NCBI RefSeq assembly: GCF_013170845.1 | Contig: NZ_CP033367.1 | Location: 4,217,001-4,281,000 of the forward strand | Origin: Mesorhizobium loti R88b | GTDB taxonomy: Bacteria > Pseudomonadota > Alphaproteobacteria > Rhizobiales > Rhizobiaceae | Direction: 5' to 3' | DNA length: 64,000 nucleotides | Part shown: positions 44,713 through 54,206 of the stretch, piece after piece | Position numbering within the stretch: the stretch's first letter is position 1 | Layout: each line of letters begins with the position of its first letter | The notes under the pieces: generated by a model | What the model was told of the DNA's origin: nothing | What the model saw: the letters and a program-made list of their open reading frames with translations, nothing else | The model's database searches: none | Translations under genes and position numbers: made by a program

Positions 44713-47700
44713 ATGAGCCTCATTCCCATCATTGGCCTGCCGAAAGGCCGTGCCGGCCAGTTTATCGTCGACGGGGTCGCCGATGGCTACGAAGCCTTCG
44801 CGCTGGTGCAGGCGGCACTCGAGATCGCTCCCGACAAGCCGGTGCTTTTCGTGGCGCGTGATGGCCAACGATTGCCTGTTATCATCGAGGCGCTGTCCTT
44901 CGCCGCACCCGGCCTGCCGGTGCTGGAGCTGCCGGCCTGGGATTGTCTGCCCTACGATCGCGTCTCGCCCGGCTCGGATGCCGCCGCCAAGCGCCTCGAT
45001 GCGCTGACCGCCATGATCGCGCTGGCCAAGAAGCCGCACCGTGCCGTCATCCTCACCACAGCTAATGCGTTGCTGCAGCGCATTCCGCCTGCCGACCTTG
45101 TCGAATCTCAGACATTTCATGCCAGGCCCGGCAACCAGATCGACATGAATGCGCTGGTGTCGCGGCTGGAAACATCCGGCTTCGAACGGGTGCCGACAGT
45201 GCGCGGTATCGGCGAATTCGCGGTGCGCGGCGGCATTCTCGACCTCTTTGCGCCGGGCTGGACCGAGGCGCTTCGGCTCGACTTCTTCGGCGATACGCTG
45301 GAATCGATCCGCGTCTTCGATGCCGCCACCCAGCGCACGATCGGCCAGCGCAAGTCGATGGCGCTGCAGGCGATGAGCGAGGTGGCGCTGACGCCGGAAA
45401 CCATCAGCCGCTTCCGCCGCTCCTATATCGAAGCCTTCGGCGCTCCCCAGCGCGATGACGGATTTTACGCGGCGGTCAGCGAGGGCAGGCGCTTTGCCGG
45501 CATGGAGCACTGGCTGCCGTTCTTCTACGAGCGGCTGGAAACCGTGTTCGATTATCTGCCCGACACGCCTGTCATTTTCGACCATCTGGCGCATGAGGCG
45601 CTTGCCGAGCGCCACACGCTGATCCTCGACCACTATGAGGCGCGCAAAAAGCAGGCCGACGCCTCATTGAAGGATGCCGTGCCCTACAAGCCGGTGCCAC
45701 CGGACCTGCTTTATCTCTCGCCGGAAAACCTGATCGCCTCGCTCGGGCCGCGCGAAGCGATCGACTTCACGCCCTTCGACGCGCCCGATGCCGGCGCGAA
45801 GAAAGTCTACCACGCCGGCTCGCGCCATGGCCGCAGCTTCGTCGAGGAGCGCGCCGATCCCAACATCAATGTCTTCGATGTCGTCGTCAGGCACATCGCC
45901 GACGAGCGCGCCGCGCGCCGCCGCGTCGTCATCGCCGGCTGGACCGAAGGTTCGCTCGACCGGCTAGGCCAGATTCTCGCCGAGCACCATCTTGGCAATC
46001 TCAAGCAAGTCGAAACCCTTGCCGAAGCCGAACAGCTCGAGCCGGGGCAGGCGGCATTGGCCGTGCTGCCGCTCGAATCCGGCTTCGAAACGGAAAAGCT
46101 GGTCGTTGTCGCCGAACAGGATATTCTGGGCGACCGGCTGATCCGGCGCTCGAAGCGCAAGAAGCGGGCGTCCGACTTCATTGCCGAAGCCTCGGCCTTG
46201 TCGGCTGGCGATATCGTCGTCCATGCCGACCACGGCATCGGCCGCTTCATCGGCCTGCGCACCATCGAGGCGGTCGGCGCGCCGCATGATTGCCTGGAAA
46301 TCCATTATGCCGGCGACGATCGGCTGTTCCTGCCGGTCGAAAATATCGAACTCCTGTCGCGCTACGGCTCTGACACAGCCGAGGCGACGCTGGATAAGCT
46401 CGGTGGCGGCGCCTGGCAGTCACGCAAGGCAAAACTGAAGAAGCGCCTGCTCGACATGGCCGGGCAGCTGATCCGCATCGCCGCCGAGCGGCAGATGCGC
46501 GCAGCTCCGGCACTGGTGCCGGCCGAAGGCCTCTATGACGAGTTCTCAGCCCGTTTCCCCTATGAGGAGACCGACGATCAGCAGAGCGCGATCGACTCGG
46601 TGCGGGACGATCTTGGCGCCGGCAAGCCAATGGACCGCCTGATCTGCGGCGACGTCGGCTTCGGCAAGACCGAAGTGGCGCTGCGCGCCGCCTTCATCGC
46701 GGCCATGGAAGGGTTCCAGGTCGCCGTGGTGGTACCGACGACGCTGTTGTCGCGCCAGCATTTCAAGACGTTTTCGCAGCGCTTCTCCGGCCTGCCGATC
46801 CGCGTCGCCCAAGCCTCGCGGCTGGTCGGCGCCAAGGAACTCGCCGAAACCAAGAAAGGCATTGCCGAGGGCCAGATCGACATCGTCATCGGCACCCATG
46901 CGCTGCTCGGTTCCGCGATCTCGTTCAAGAATCTCGGCCTGCTGATCATCGACGAGGAGCAGCACTTTGGCGTCAAGCACAAGGAGCGGCTGAAGGACCT
47001 GAAGACCGATGTGCATGTGCTGACACTGTCGGCGACGCCGATCCCGCGCACACTGCAACTGGCGCTGACCGGCGTGCGCGAGCTGTCGCTGATCGCCACA
47101 CCGCCGGTCGACCGCATGGCGGTGCGGACCTTCATCTCGCCCTTCGATCCGCTGGTCATTCGCGAGACGCTGCTGCGCGAGCGCTACCGCGGCGGGCATT
47201 CCTTTTATGTCGTTCCGCGCATCAGTGATCTCGCGGAAATCCATGATTTCCTGAAGGAATCCGTCCCCGAGCTGAAAGTGGCGGTGGCCCACGGCCAGAT
47301 GCCGCCGGGCGAACTCGACGACATCATGAATGCCTTCTATGACGGCCAGTACGATGTGCTGCTGTCGACGACCATCGTCGAATCCGGCCTCGACATTCCG
47401 ACCGCCAACACGCTGATCATCCACCGCGCCGACATGTTTGGCCTGTCGCAGCTCTACCAGCTGCGCGGCCGCGTCGGGCGTTCGAAGGTGCGCGCCTATG
47501 CGCTGTTCACGCTGCCGGCACACCGCAAGCTGACCGACACCGCCGAGCGCCGTCTGAAGGTGCTGCAATCGCTCGATACGCTGGGCGCCGGCTTCCAGCT
47601 CGCCAGCCACGATCTCGACATCAGGGGTGCCGGCAATCTTTTGGGCGAAGAACAATCCGGTCATATCAAGGAGGTCGGCTTCGAACTCTACCAGCAAATG

Positions 47701-48210
47701 CTGGAGGAGGCGGTGGCCGAGGTGAAGGATTCCGGCGAGGTCCAGGATGGCGGCTGGTCGCCGCAGATCGCCGTCGGCACCGCGGTCATGATCCCGGAAA
47801 GCTATGTTCCGGACCTGCAGCTCAGGCTGGCGCTCTACCGCCGCCTTGGCGATCTCGAAAACACCGAGGAGATCGACGCGTTCGGCGCCGAACTGATCGA
47901 CCGGTTCGGCCCGCTGCCGGACGAGGTCAAGCATCTCCTGAAGATCGTCTTCATCAAGGCGCTGTGCCGCAAGGCCAATGTCGAAAAACTTGACGCCGGG
48001 CCGAAGGGCGTCGTCATCCATTTCCGCAAGCGCGAGTTCTCCAATCCGGTCGGCCTGGTCAAGTTCATCGGCGAGCAGGGCTCGCTGGCCAAGATCCGGC
48101 CGGACCACAGCGTCGTCTTTACCCGCGACTGGCCAACAGCCGAGAAGCGGCTCGCAGGCTCGGCGGTGGTCATGACGCAACTGGCGCGGCTGGTGGAGAA
48201 GGCGGCCTGA
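44713..48210 (+). CDS. mfd: Transcription-repair coupling factor Mfd
   Basis: Displaces RNA polymerase stalled at DNA lesions and recruits UvrA. The protein is 1165 aa. The N-terminal UvrB-like region starts MSLIPIIGLPKG and has VPTVRGIGEFAVRGGILDLF; the RNA polymerase interaction domain has GDIVVHADHGIGRFIGLRTI; the translocase has CGDVGFGKTEVALRA (Walker A), LIIDEEQHFGVKHKE, TLSATPIPRTL and QLYQLRGRVGRSKVRAYA. The C-terminal TRCF domain follows. The start at 44713 gives normal length; the frame is open back into sdhE without similarity. Confidence 0.97.
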   Translation: MSLIPIIGLPKGRAGQFIVDGVADGYEAFALVQAALEIAPDKPVLFVARDGQRLPVIIEALSFAAPGLPVLELPAWDCLPYDRVSPGSDAAAKRLDALTAMIALAKKPHRAVILTTANALLQRIPPADLVESQTFHARPGNQIDMNALVSRLETSGFERVPTVRGIGEFAVRGGILDLFAPGWTEALRLDFFGDTLESIRVFDAATQRTIGQRKSMALQAMSEVALTPETISRFRRSYIEAFGAPQRDDGFYAAVSEGRRFAGMEHWLPFFYERLETVFDYLPDTPVIFDHLAHEALAERHTLILDHYEARKKQADASLKDAVPYKPVPPDLLYLSPENLIASLGPREAIDFTPFDAPDAGAKKVYHAGSRHGRSFVEERADPNINVFDVVVRHIADERAARRRVVIAGWTEGSLDRLGQILAEHHLGNLKQVETLAEAEQLEPGQAALAVLPLESGFETEKLVVVAEQDILGDRLIRRSKRKKRASDFIAEASALSAGDIVVHADHGIGRFIGLRTIEAVGAPHDCLEIHYAGDDRLFLPVENIELLSRYGSDTAEATLDKLGGGAWQSRKAKLKKRLLDMAGQLIRIAAERQMRAAPALVPAEGLYDEFSARFPYEETDDQQSAIDSVRDDLGAGKPMDRLICGDVGFGKTEVALRAAFIAAMEGFQVAVVVPTTLLSRQHFKTFSQRFSGLPIRVAQASRLVGAKELAETKKGIAEGQIDIVIGTHALLGSAISFKNLGLLIIDEEQHFGVKHKERLKDLKTDVHVLTLSATPIPRTLQLALTGVRELSLIATPPVDRMAVRTFISPFDPLVIRETLLRERYRGGHSFYVVPRISDLAEIHDFLKESVPELKVAVAHGQMPPGELDDIMNAFYDGQYDVLLSTTIVESGLDIPTANTLIIHRADMFGLSQLYQLRGRVGRSKVRAYALFTLPAHRKLTDTAERRLKVLQSLDTLGAGFQLASHDLDIRGAGNLLGEEQSGHIKEVGFELYQQMLEEAVAEVKDSGEVQDGGWSPQIAVGTAVMIPESYVPDLQLRLALYRRLGDLENTEEIDAFGAELIDRFGPLPDEVKHLLKIVFIKALCRKANVEKLDAGPKGVVIHFRKREFSNPVGLVKFIGEQGSLAKIRPDHSVVFTRDWPTAEKRLAGSAVVMTQLARLVEKAA

Positions 48211-48513
48211 GGTGCATCGATATTCAAGTGATGCCGGCCCGCAAATGCCGGTTTCCTGCGCTTCCCCGTTCTACTGCGTCGCAGTAGAACTGTGCTCACG
48301 GACCCAAATGTCCGCTCCGCTCCGGTTCTCGGTATCAACCATTTTCGGCTCGGCCTGACCTGAATCTCAACGCACTCAGCACGGCTTGTGCATTCGCCAG
48401 TGCTGAAATTCCGGTCTAGAATAGGAAATCGGCTTCGTGTATGGAGCCGCCAACCCATATAGGGGTGGAATGGCGGGCGAGGGTGCTCGCCGGAAAGAGT
48501 TTTGGGTGCAGCG
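48211..48513. other. 303-bp intergenic region between mfd and the DAHP synthase gene
   Basis: It holds repeat copy 2 and its hairpin (48269-48331). The remaining bases up to 48513 should include the DAHP synthase promoter; I see no gene or attenuator there. Confidence 0.5.
48269..48331. repeat. 40-bp intergenic repeat, copy 2, with an added palindrome
   Basis: 48292-48331 is identical to 3139-3178. Directly before it is a perfect inverted repeat, TTCTACTGCG, one base, CGCAGTAGAA (48269-48289), absent from copy 1, inserted between the shared TGCGCTTCC box and the 40-bp core. In RNA it would be a stable hairpin. Confidence 0.8.
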
Positions 48514-49887
48514 ATGACGAAATGGTCGCCGAATTCGTGGAGAGCAAAGCCGATCAAGCAGGTTCCTGCCTATCCGGACCTTGCCGCGCTGAAGAGCACG
48601 GAAGCCCAGCTCGCCACATTTCCACCGCTGGTTTTTGCCGGCGAGGCGCGCAAGCTAAAGAAACAGCTGGCGGCTGTCGCAAACGGTGACGCCTTCCTGC
48701 TCCAGGGCGGCGACTGCGCCGAAAGCTTTGCCGAGCACGGGGCCGACAACATCCGCGACTTCTTCCGCGTCTTCCTGCAGATGTCGGTCGTATTGACCTT
48801 CGCCGGCGCACAGCCGGTGGTGAAGGTCGGCCGCGTCGCCGGCCAGTTCGCCAAGCCGCGCTCGTCCGACAACGAGACCAAGGGCGATGTGACGCTGCCG
48901 AGCTATCGCGGCGACATCATCAACGGCATCGAGTTCGACGCCAAATCGCGCATTCCCGATCCCGCACGCCAGGAGATGGCTTACCGCCAGTCGGCGGCGA
49001 CGCTCAACCTTCTGCGCGCGTTCGCGCAGGGCGGCTATGCCAGCCTGGAGAATGTGCACCGCTGGATGCTCGGCTTCGTCGCCGACAGCCCGCAAGGCGA
49101 GAAATACGGCGCGCTCGCCAACCGCATCACCGAGACGATGGACTTCATGAAGGCCGTCGGCATCACCTCGGAAACCAACTATGCGCTGCGCGAGACCGAT
49201 TTCTACACCAGCCACGAGGCGCTGCTGCTGGGCTATGAGGAAGCGTTGACCCGCGTCGATTCGACCTCTGGCGACTGGTACGCCACGTCGGGCCACATGA
49301 TCTGGATCGGCGACCGCACCCGCCAGCCCGACCATGCCCATGTCGAATATTGCCGCGGCATCAAGAACCCGCTCGGCCTGAAATGCGGCCCGTCGTTGAC
49401 CGCTGACGGCTTGCTGGAGCTGATCGACCTGCTCAACCCCGAGAACGAGCCCGGCCGGCTGACGCTGATCGCCCGCTTTGGTTCGGACAAGGTCGCCGAC
49501 CATTTGCCGAAGCTGGTGCGTGCGGTGCATAAGGAAGGCCGCAGTGTCGTATGGTCGTCCGACCCGATGCATGGCAACACCATCGAGGCCGCCGGTTACA
49601 AGACGCGGCCGTTCGACCGTATCCTGAAGGAGGTACAGACCTTCTTCGAAGTGCATCGCGCCGAAGGCACGCATCCCGGCGGCATCCATGTCGAGATGAC
49701 CGGCAAGAATGTCACCGAATGCACAGGCGGCGCGCGCGCCATCACGGCCGAGGAATTGCAGGACCGCTACCACACGCATTGCGACCCGCGTCTCAACGCC
49801 GATCAGGCGATCGAACTGGCCTTCCTGGTGTCGGATCTCTTGAAGAAGAGCCATCCGGTGCAGCACAAGCAGGCTGTGAACGGCTGA
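48514..49887 (+). CDS. 3-deoxy-7-phosphoheptulonate synthase, class II
   Basis: First enzyme of the shikimate pathway: condenses phosphoenolpyruvate and erythrose-4-phosphate. The protein is 457 aa and of the class II (plant-like) type: [47 protein letters not shown] (split motif with the metal-ligand Cys region), [25 protein letters not shown] and [15 protein letters not shown] all fit. The start at 48514 ([10 protein letters not shown]) matches the family N-terminus; a TTG 12 bases upstream is rejected. A terminator follows at 49909. Confidence 0.96.
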   Translation: MTKWSPNSWRAKPIKQVPAYPDLAALKSTEAQLATFPPLVFAGEARKLKKQLAAVANGDAFLLQGGDCAESFAEHGADNIRDFFRVFLQMSVVLTFAGAQPVVKVGRVAGQFAKPRSSDNETKGDVTLPSYRGDIINGIEFDAKSRIPDPARQEMAYRQSAATLNLLRAFAQGGYASLENVHRWMLGFVADSPQGEKYGALANRITETMDFMKAVGITSETNYALRETDFYTSHEALLLGYEEALTRVDSTSGDWYATSGHMIWIGDRTRQPDHAHVEYCRGIKNPLGLKCGPSLTADGLLELIDLLNPENEPGRLTLIARFGSDKVADHLPKLVRAVHKEGRSVVWSSDPMHGNTIEAAGYKTRPFDRILKEVQTFFEVHRAEGTHPGGIHVEMTGKNVTECTGGARAITAEELQDRYHTHCDPRLNADQAIELAFLVSDLLKKSHPVQHKQAVNG

Positions 49888-49908
49888 TTTCAGCTTCTAT
49901 TGGAATTG

Positions 49909-49936
49909 AAAAGCGCTGGAGAAATCCGGCGCTTTT
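49909..49936 (+). terminator. Rho-independent terminator of the DAHP synthase gene
   Basis: AAAGCGC and GGA answered by TCC and GCGCTTT around a GAAA loop, then a T run. It starts 21 bp after the stop codon. Confidence 0.88.
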
Positions 49937-50002
49937 TAGTGGCTGGTCAGCGCCAGATTAGCTGAGGCGCCGGCGACACGGGGACCGGCAAGACGGAAGG
50001 TG

Positions 50003-51073
50003 TCAGTCTTTCTTGTAGAGCAGCCAGCTCTTGCCGGCGCGGCCGGCCATTGTCGAATGCTTGGTGACGCGGTTGCGTCCGCTCACCTTCGAGCGGTAGA
50101 GCGCCCGGTCGGCCTTGGTGTAGAGGTCTTCAGGCCCCTCGGCCTCCGACGCCATGCAGACACCCATCGATACCGTCACGGTGCCGTAATTCATGCCGGT
50201 CTGGCTGCTGGTGAACGGCGTTTGCTCGATCAGGGCGCGAATCCGCTCCGCGATCTCGTAGGTGGCGTCTTCGCTGGCGCCCTCGATGATCAGCGCGAAC
50301 TCCTCGCCGCCGGTGCGGGCCACGAACATGTCGCCGCGGATGCTGGTCTGGAAAATCTCGGCGATGATCTGGATGATCTTGTCGCCGACAGGATGGCCGT
50401 AGCGATCGTTGATGTCCTTGAAGCGATCGATGTCGGCAAGGATCAGGGCGTTGAACAGGATACCCTTGTTGCTGGTGTAGATCCTGGTGATTTCCTTGTC
50501 GAAGGCGCGACGGTTCCAGATGTGGGTCAAGGGGTCGGTGTCGGCCAGCCGCTTGTATTCCTCGAGCTTCGACTTGACGCTCTCAAGCTCGGCCGTCTTG
50601 TCGCTGAGCGTCGAGGCGACCTGCCGGCCGTGATCGATGGTCGAATTGGTGGCGACCGCCATGGCGTTGGCGATCTTCTGCAGAAGATCTTGGGAGAGCA
50701 GACTGCGATTGCTCAGGCCGCTCGATGTCTCGTCGAGGATCCTGCCGTATTTCTCGATGTGGCTGCGCTCGCTTCTCAACAACGAAGCGACGTCCTCTAG
50801 CTCCCTGGCGATGACGTCTCGGGCATGCTCGACGATGCTGGGACCATGGTTCTGGGCGAAGAAAGCGCGCCCGATCTTGTCCAGCTCGTCCTGTGTCGGC
50901 CGGCTGCTCAGCGCAAGGACAGCGAGGCTGAGCTCGCGATTGGTGCCGCTCAGGGCCTCGTAGAAGATTTCGTAGTTGCGCGGCAGGCCGAGTACCCCCA
51001 GCTGGCGCATGGTGGCGACAACAGCGGATGCAATATCGGTGTTTTTTTCGGTTGGGACGGCTGCCGGCTGCAT
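50003..51073 (-). CDS. Diguanylate cyclase (GGDEF domain) with helical N-terminal region
   Basis: A 356-aa predicted cytoplasmic c-di-GMP synthase. The N-terminal 180 residues are helical, with a coiled-coil-like stretch (TAELESVKSKLEEYKRLA) just before the catalytic domain. The GGDEF domain has LTHIWNRRAFDKE, ILADIDRFKDINDRYGHPVGDKI and the active site GGEEF, which should be functional. The feedback site RxxD at the usual distance is absent (RGDM is found), so product inhibition may be lost. The start at 51073 (MQPAAVPTEKN) is preferred; the frame stays open to 51211. No transmembrane helices are seen. Confidence 0.88.
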   Translation of the reverse strand: MQPAAVPTEKNTDIASAVVATMRQLGVLGLPRNYEIFYEALSGTNRELSLAVLALSSRPTQDELDKIGRAFFAQNHGPSIVEHARDVIARELEDVASLLRSERSHIEKYGRILDETSSGLSNRSLLSQDLLQKIANAMAVATNSTIDHGRQVASTLSDKTAELESVKSKLEEYKRLADTDPLTHIWNRRAFDKEITRIYTSNKGILFNALILADIDRFKDINDRYGHPVGDKIIQIIAEIFQTSIRGDMFVARTGGEEFALIIEGASEDATYEIAERIRALIEQTPFTSSQTGMNYGTVTVSMGVCMASEAEGPEDLYTKADRALYRSKVSGRNRVTKHSTMAGRAGKSWLLYKKD

Positions 51074-51483
51074 GTCAGATTCACTCTTCCCCTGGGATCC
51101 CGACAGAGTTTGCGGGTTCCACTTGTCGCCGACATGGGGAAGGCTACCGACATCCCAGACCAATTTGCGAAGAGACGCGTCCCCACCCACGACCTTCGCT
51201 TGAAAGACCATAATTGCGGCAGCGCTAAAGTTTCCTTAATTCGCACGACATCCACAGGTTTTTCTCTACTTGTGGCTGTAGAAGCGTAAACTTCTGCACC
51301 ATCGCCGCGGGACAACATCCAGTTTGGTGCCCTTGAATCCGAATTGCATGCATCGTGCTGCTGGAAATGAAACTGAATTTCGAATTTGTCACGCCAGTCG
51401 ATGTCGCATTTGCTTGCGCGTAACCACCGCAAAGCTGGAATCCTGACGACGATGCTAGACAGGATTGCCCAGGGAGAGCCGGA
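51074..51483. other. 410-bp region between the GGDEF and GFA genes
   Basis: The first 138 bp could be an N-terminal extension of the GGDEF protein if the ATG at 51211 is used, although that stretch is not conserved-looking. The rest should contain both divergent promoters. Only a short hairpin (GTAGAAGCGTAAACTTCTGC, near 51280) is notable. Confidence 0.4.
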
Positions 51484-51900
51484 ATGAGCGACAGTCACCA
51501 GGGATCATGTCTGTGCGGAGCGGTGCGCTTCCGAACGAGTGGTGCGCTGCGCGGCGTCGTCTACTGTCATTGCTCGCAATGCCGCAAGCAGAGCGGACAT
51601 TTCTATGCCGCGACCAATGTTGCTGACGCCGACATCGTGATCGAAGGCGCGCAAAGCATCACCTGGTATGAAGCGTCCGCCTTCGCCAGGCGCGGCTTTT
51701 GCAAGACATGCGGGTCGGTGCTGTTCTGGAAGCCAGGGGATCAGGACTATATTTCGGTCATGGCCGGATCGTTCGACAATCCCACAGGCCTCAAGGGCGA
51801 CTGTCATATCTTCGTCGGCGACAAGGGCGATTACTACTCGATCGATGACGGGCTGCCGCAGTTTGAGAAATCAACGCCATCAATTCCGGTCGCCGAATGA
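51484..51900 (+). CDS. GFA family protein (glutathione-dependent formaldehyde-activating enzyme type)
   Basis: A 138-aa zinc protein of the GFA fold. Zinc-ligand cysteines are in GSCLCGAVRF, YCHCSQCRKQSG and GFCKTCGSVLFW. The founding member Gfa was proposed to condense formaldehyde with glutathione, but many relatives have other or unknown roles, so no activity is claimed. The ribosome site is GGGAGA ahead of 51484. It is followed closely by dgkA. Confidence 0.88.
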   Translation: MSDSHQGSCLCGAVRFRTSGALRGVVYCHCSQCRKQSGHFYAATNVADADIVIEGAQSITWYEASAFARRGFCKTCGSVLFWKPGDQDYISVMAGSFDNPTGLKGDCHIFVGDKGDYYSIDDGLPQFEKSTPSIPVAE

Positions 51901-51978
51901 ATTTTGGACGAACCGCCTTATTCCATTGACCGGGTCATTGCTTTATCTCGTGCCGGTGATTCCGAACGGGGTTTGGGC

Positions 51979-52338
51979 ATGCAGCGGCTGATCGATGCTT
52001 TTATCAATTCTGTGCGGGCGTTTCGCAAGCTGGCCGCCAGCGAGAAGGCATTCCAGCAGGAACTGATGCTGCTCGCGTTGGCCTTGCCGGCCGGGTGGTT
52101 CGTTTCGGTGTCGTGGCGTGGCTATGCCCTGCTCATCGGCGCGGTCCTGCTCCTGATCATGGTCGAGGTGCTGAACACCGGCATCGAGGCGGCCTGCGAT
52201 GCCTTCAGCCGCGAGTTCAATGTCGACATCCAGCTGGCCAAGGACTGTGGCTCGCTCGCGGTGCTGATCTCGGTGGTGATCGTCGCCGGCGTCTGGGGCA
52301 TTGCGCTCATCGAGCGGATCACGGGCCTACCGATTTAG
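51979..52338 (+). CDS. dgkA: Diacylglycerol kinase (membrane, DgkA type)
   Basis: A 119-aa inner-membrane enzyme that phosphorylates diacylglycerol, recycling lipid released by glucan or lipopolysaccharide synthesis. Three hydrophobic helices are visible, with the catalytic signature EVLNTGIEAACDAFSREFN and LAKDCGSLAVLIS as in E. coli DgkA (121 aa). The start at 51979 (MQRLIDAFINS) gives family length; an upstream TTG in frame is not needed. Confidence 0.93.
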   Translation: MQRLIDAFINSVRAFRKLAASEKAFQQELMLLALALPAGWFVSVSWRGYALLIGAVLLLIMVEVLNTGIEAACDAFSREFNVDIQLAKDCGSLAVLISVVIVAGVWGIALIERITGLPI

Positions 52339-52352
52339 CATCCCTGCTCCTA

Positions 52353-52381
52353 CATGACAGTTACCAAAGGAAACTGTCATG
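52353..52381 (+). promoter_or_regulatory. Hairpin over the hemerythrin gene start codon
   Basis: CATGACAGTT (52353-52362) and AACTGTCATG (52372-52381) are perfect 10-base arms around a nine-base loop. The ATG start codon at 52379 is inside the right arm, and the ribosome site AAAGGA is in the loop. This would reduce initiation unless opened, or it may instead be a DNA operator. The arms are exact; the role is inferred. Confidence 0.55.
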
Positions 52382-52966
52382 TCCGAAACCGCCAATTTTC
52401 TGCTTCTCGAACGCCCAGGTCTACCGGATGATCTCCGCTGGCTGGTGCAAAAGTACCCGCGCGAAGACTGGCAAAGCCATGCCAACATCCACGGCATCGC
52501 CAATATGTGGCTGCAGCGGCACGACATGTTCCGCGAACTCGGCGGCATGCTGACCACGGGCATCGGCGATTATCGCGAGGGCAGGCTGACAGCGCCTGGC
52601 TTCGCGCAATGGTTCGCCCCGCGCCTCAACCATTTTCTCGGCAATCTCGACGGCCACCACAATGTCGAGGACCATCATTACTTTCCGGTCTTCGCCAAGG
52701 CAGAGACACGGCTGAAGCGCGGTTTCGAGATTCTCGACGCCGACCACCACACCATCCATGAAGGACTGGAGCGCAATGCCGAGGCGGCCAATGCCTTCAT
52801 CAAGACGCTTCAGGAGAGCGAGGACAAACAGCGCTTCGCGGCGGATGCCTATGCCGACGAAAACAGCCGTCTGATCGCCATGCTGACCCGGCATCTCGCC
52901 GACGAGGAGGACCTGATCATCCCGCTGATCCTCGACCGGGGGGATCGGGCGCTCGGCATCGACTGA
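52379..52966 (+). CDS. Hemerythrin-domain (HHE) protein
   Basis: A 195-aa protein that would bind a di-iron centre in a four-helix bundle. Ligand-type His/Glu clusters: HANIHGIANMWLQRHDMF, FLGNLDGHHNVEDHHYFPVF, DADHHTIHEGLE and LTRHLADEEDLIIPLIL. Such proteins sense or carry O2, or handle nitric oxide and iron. It lies 40 bp after dgkA and begins within a hairpin that may control its translation. Confidence 0.88.
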   Translation: MSETANFLLLERPGLPDDLRWLVQKYPREDWQSHANIHGIANMWLQRHDMFRELGGMLTTGIGDYREGRLTAPGFAQWFAPRLNHFLGNLDGHHNVEDHHYFPVFAKAETRLKRGFEILDADHHTIHEGLERNAEAANAFIKTLQESEDKQRFAADAYADENSRLIAMLTRHLADEEDLIIPLILDRGDRALGID

Positions 52967-52969
52967 CGA

Positions 52970-53557
52970 TCAGCTCTCCTTGGCGCGCTCCCGCTTGGCG
53001 ATGTGGCGAGCGATGAGCCAGGCAATGATCGCCACCGTCAGGCCGATGCCAAGCCCGATCAGCAACCGCTCGTGCCGCAGCAAGGCCTGGCCGACGAAGT
53101 GCTCGGCGCCCAGCCCGAAAACGTAGCCGATTGAGCTGAACAGCACGGCCCAGATCACCGATGAGATGGCGTTGAGGATGATGAAGCGCGGCATCGGTAT
53201 GGTCGAAAGGCCGGCCGCGATGCCACCGACCAGGCGCATGCCGTAGACGTAGCGGTTCGACAGCACGAAGATATTGGGATGGGTGTTGAGCAGGCGATAG
53301 GCGCGGCGGAAGCCGGGCCGTCGGCGCAACCTGACGACATAGCGGTTGTCGGCGAAACTTCTGCCGAGGATGAAGAAGAACGTATCGCCGAGGAAAGCGC
53401 CCAGCGCAGCCGCGACAAAGGTCTGCCACAGCACGAAGACATGCTGGTGGGCAAAGAAGCCGCCGAGGATGGCGATGCTTTCACCTTCGGCGATGCAACC
53501 CAGGAAGACGGCAAGCAGCCCATATTGTTCGATGAAATGATGGATGCCTTCGGTCAT
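52970..53557 (-). CDS. DedA family membrane protein
   Basis: A 195-aa inner-membrane protein of the DedA/SNARE-associated family, now thought to include lipid scramblases and flippases. Family motifs: GCIAEGESIAILGGFFAHQ, ALGAFLGDTFFFILGR, and RYVYGMRLVGGIAAGLSTIPMPRFIILN, a variant of the usual F/YxRxxP-type motif. About five hydrophobic helices. The ATG overlaps the stop of the DUF1003 gene (ATGA), so the two are coupled. Confidence 0.88.
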   Translation of the reverse strand: MTEGIHHFIEQYGLLAVFLGCIAEGESIAILGGFFAHQHVFVLWQTFVAAALGAFLGDTFFFILGRSFADNRYVVRLRRRPGFRRAYRLLNTHPNIFVLSNRYVYGMRLVGGIAAGLSTIPMPRFIILNAISSVIWAVLFSSIGYVFGLGAEHFVGQALLRHERLLIGLGIGLTVAIIAWLIARHIAKRERAKES

Positions 53558-54117
53558 GAAGCGGACTGCTGTTGCGACAGCCTTTCGTCGATCCGCTTGA
53601 CCATCTCGGTCAGCTGCACGATTTCGTCGCGCATGCCGAGGATCTGGCCGTGGCGCAGTTCATCCAGCTTTTCGTGCAGCGCCATGATCTCGATCTCGGC
53701 CTTCAGATTGACCTCATAGTCGTGGGCGGCATCGATGCGGTCGCGCTCGGTCTGGCGGTTCTGCGCCATCATGATCACTGGCGCCTGCAGAGCAGCGACC
53801 ATCGACAACACAAGGTTGAGGAAGATGAACGGGTAGGGATCGAAGGCATCGCGCGACAGCAGCCAGACATTGCCTGATGTCCACAGGACCAGAAAGACGA
53901 GGAAGGTCACGATGAACGACCATGAGCCGCCGATGCGGGCGATCGAGTCCGCGAGCCGGTCGCCGAAGGTCTGGTGAAAGGCGACGGCCTTGTTGGTGTC
54001 GCGAGTGATCGTGGTGCGTTCGAGGGTCGACTGCAGCACCCGGCTTTCGAGCACGCTCAGGCCGTCCGGCCGCCGCTTGAACCAGCGGTTTGCCAGCTCG
54101 TCGATTGTCTTGTTCAT
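53554..54117 (-). CDS. DUF1003 family membrane protein
   Basis: A 187-aa protein with two hydrophobic helices (WSFIVTFLVFLVLWTSGNVWLL and PFIFLNLVLSMVAALQAPVIMM). A conserved basic segment MAQNRQTERDRIDAAHDYEVNLKAE follows them, then a helical tail (MALHEKLDELRHGQILGMRDEI). This is the DUF1003 pattern; function is unknown. The start at 54117 is supported by GGAGA six bases upstream. It overlaps the DedA gene by four bases. Confidence 0.88.
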   Translation of the reverse strand: MNKTIDELANRWFKRRPDGLSVLESRVLQSTLERTTITRDTNKAVAFHQTFGDRLADSIARIGGSWSFIVTFLVFLVLWTSGNVWLLSRDAFDPYPFIFLNLVLSMVAALQAPVIMMAQNRQTERDRIDAAHDYEVNLKAEIEIMALHEKLDELRHGQILGMRDEIVQLTEMVKRIDERLSQQQSAS

Positions 54118-54206
54118 GGCCGTCTCCAGGGCTTGCCTTGCCATAAGACGTAGAGGCTGCTGGCCCGCACGGGAAGTGTTACATTTAAGCCGACAGCGAG
54201 GGACCG

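Noticed and set aside
46546..48180. 544-codon open frame antisense to mfd
   Set aside because: All Mfd helicase motifs are on the plus strand; shadow composition.
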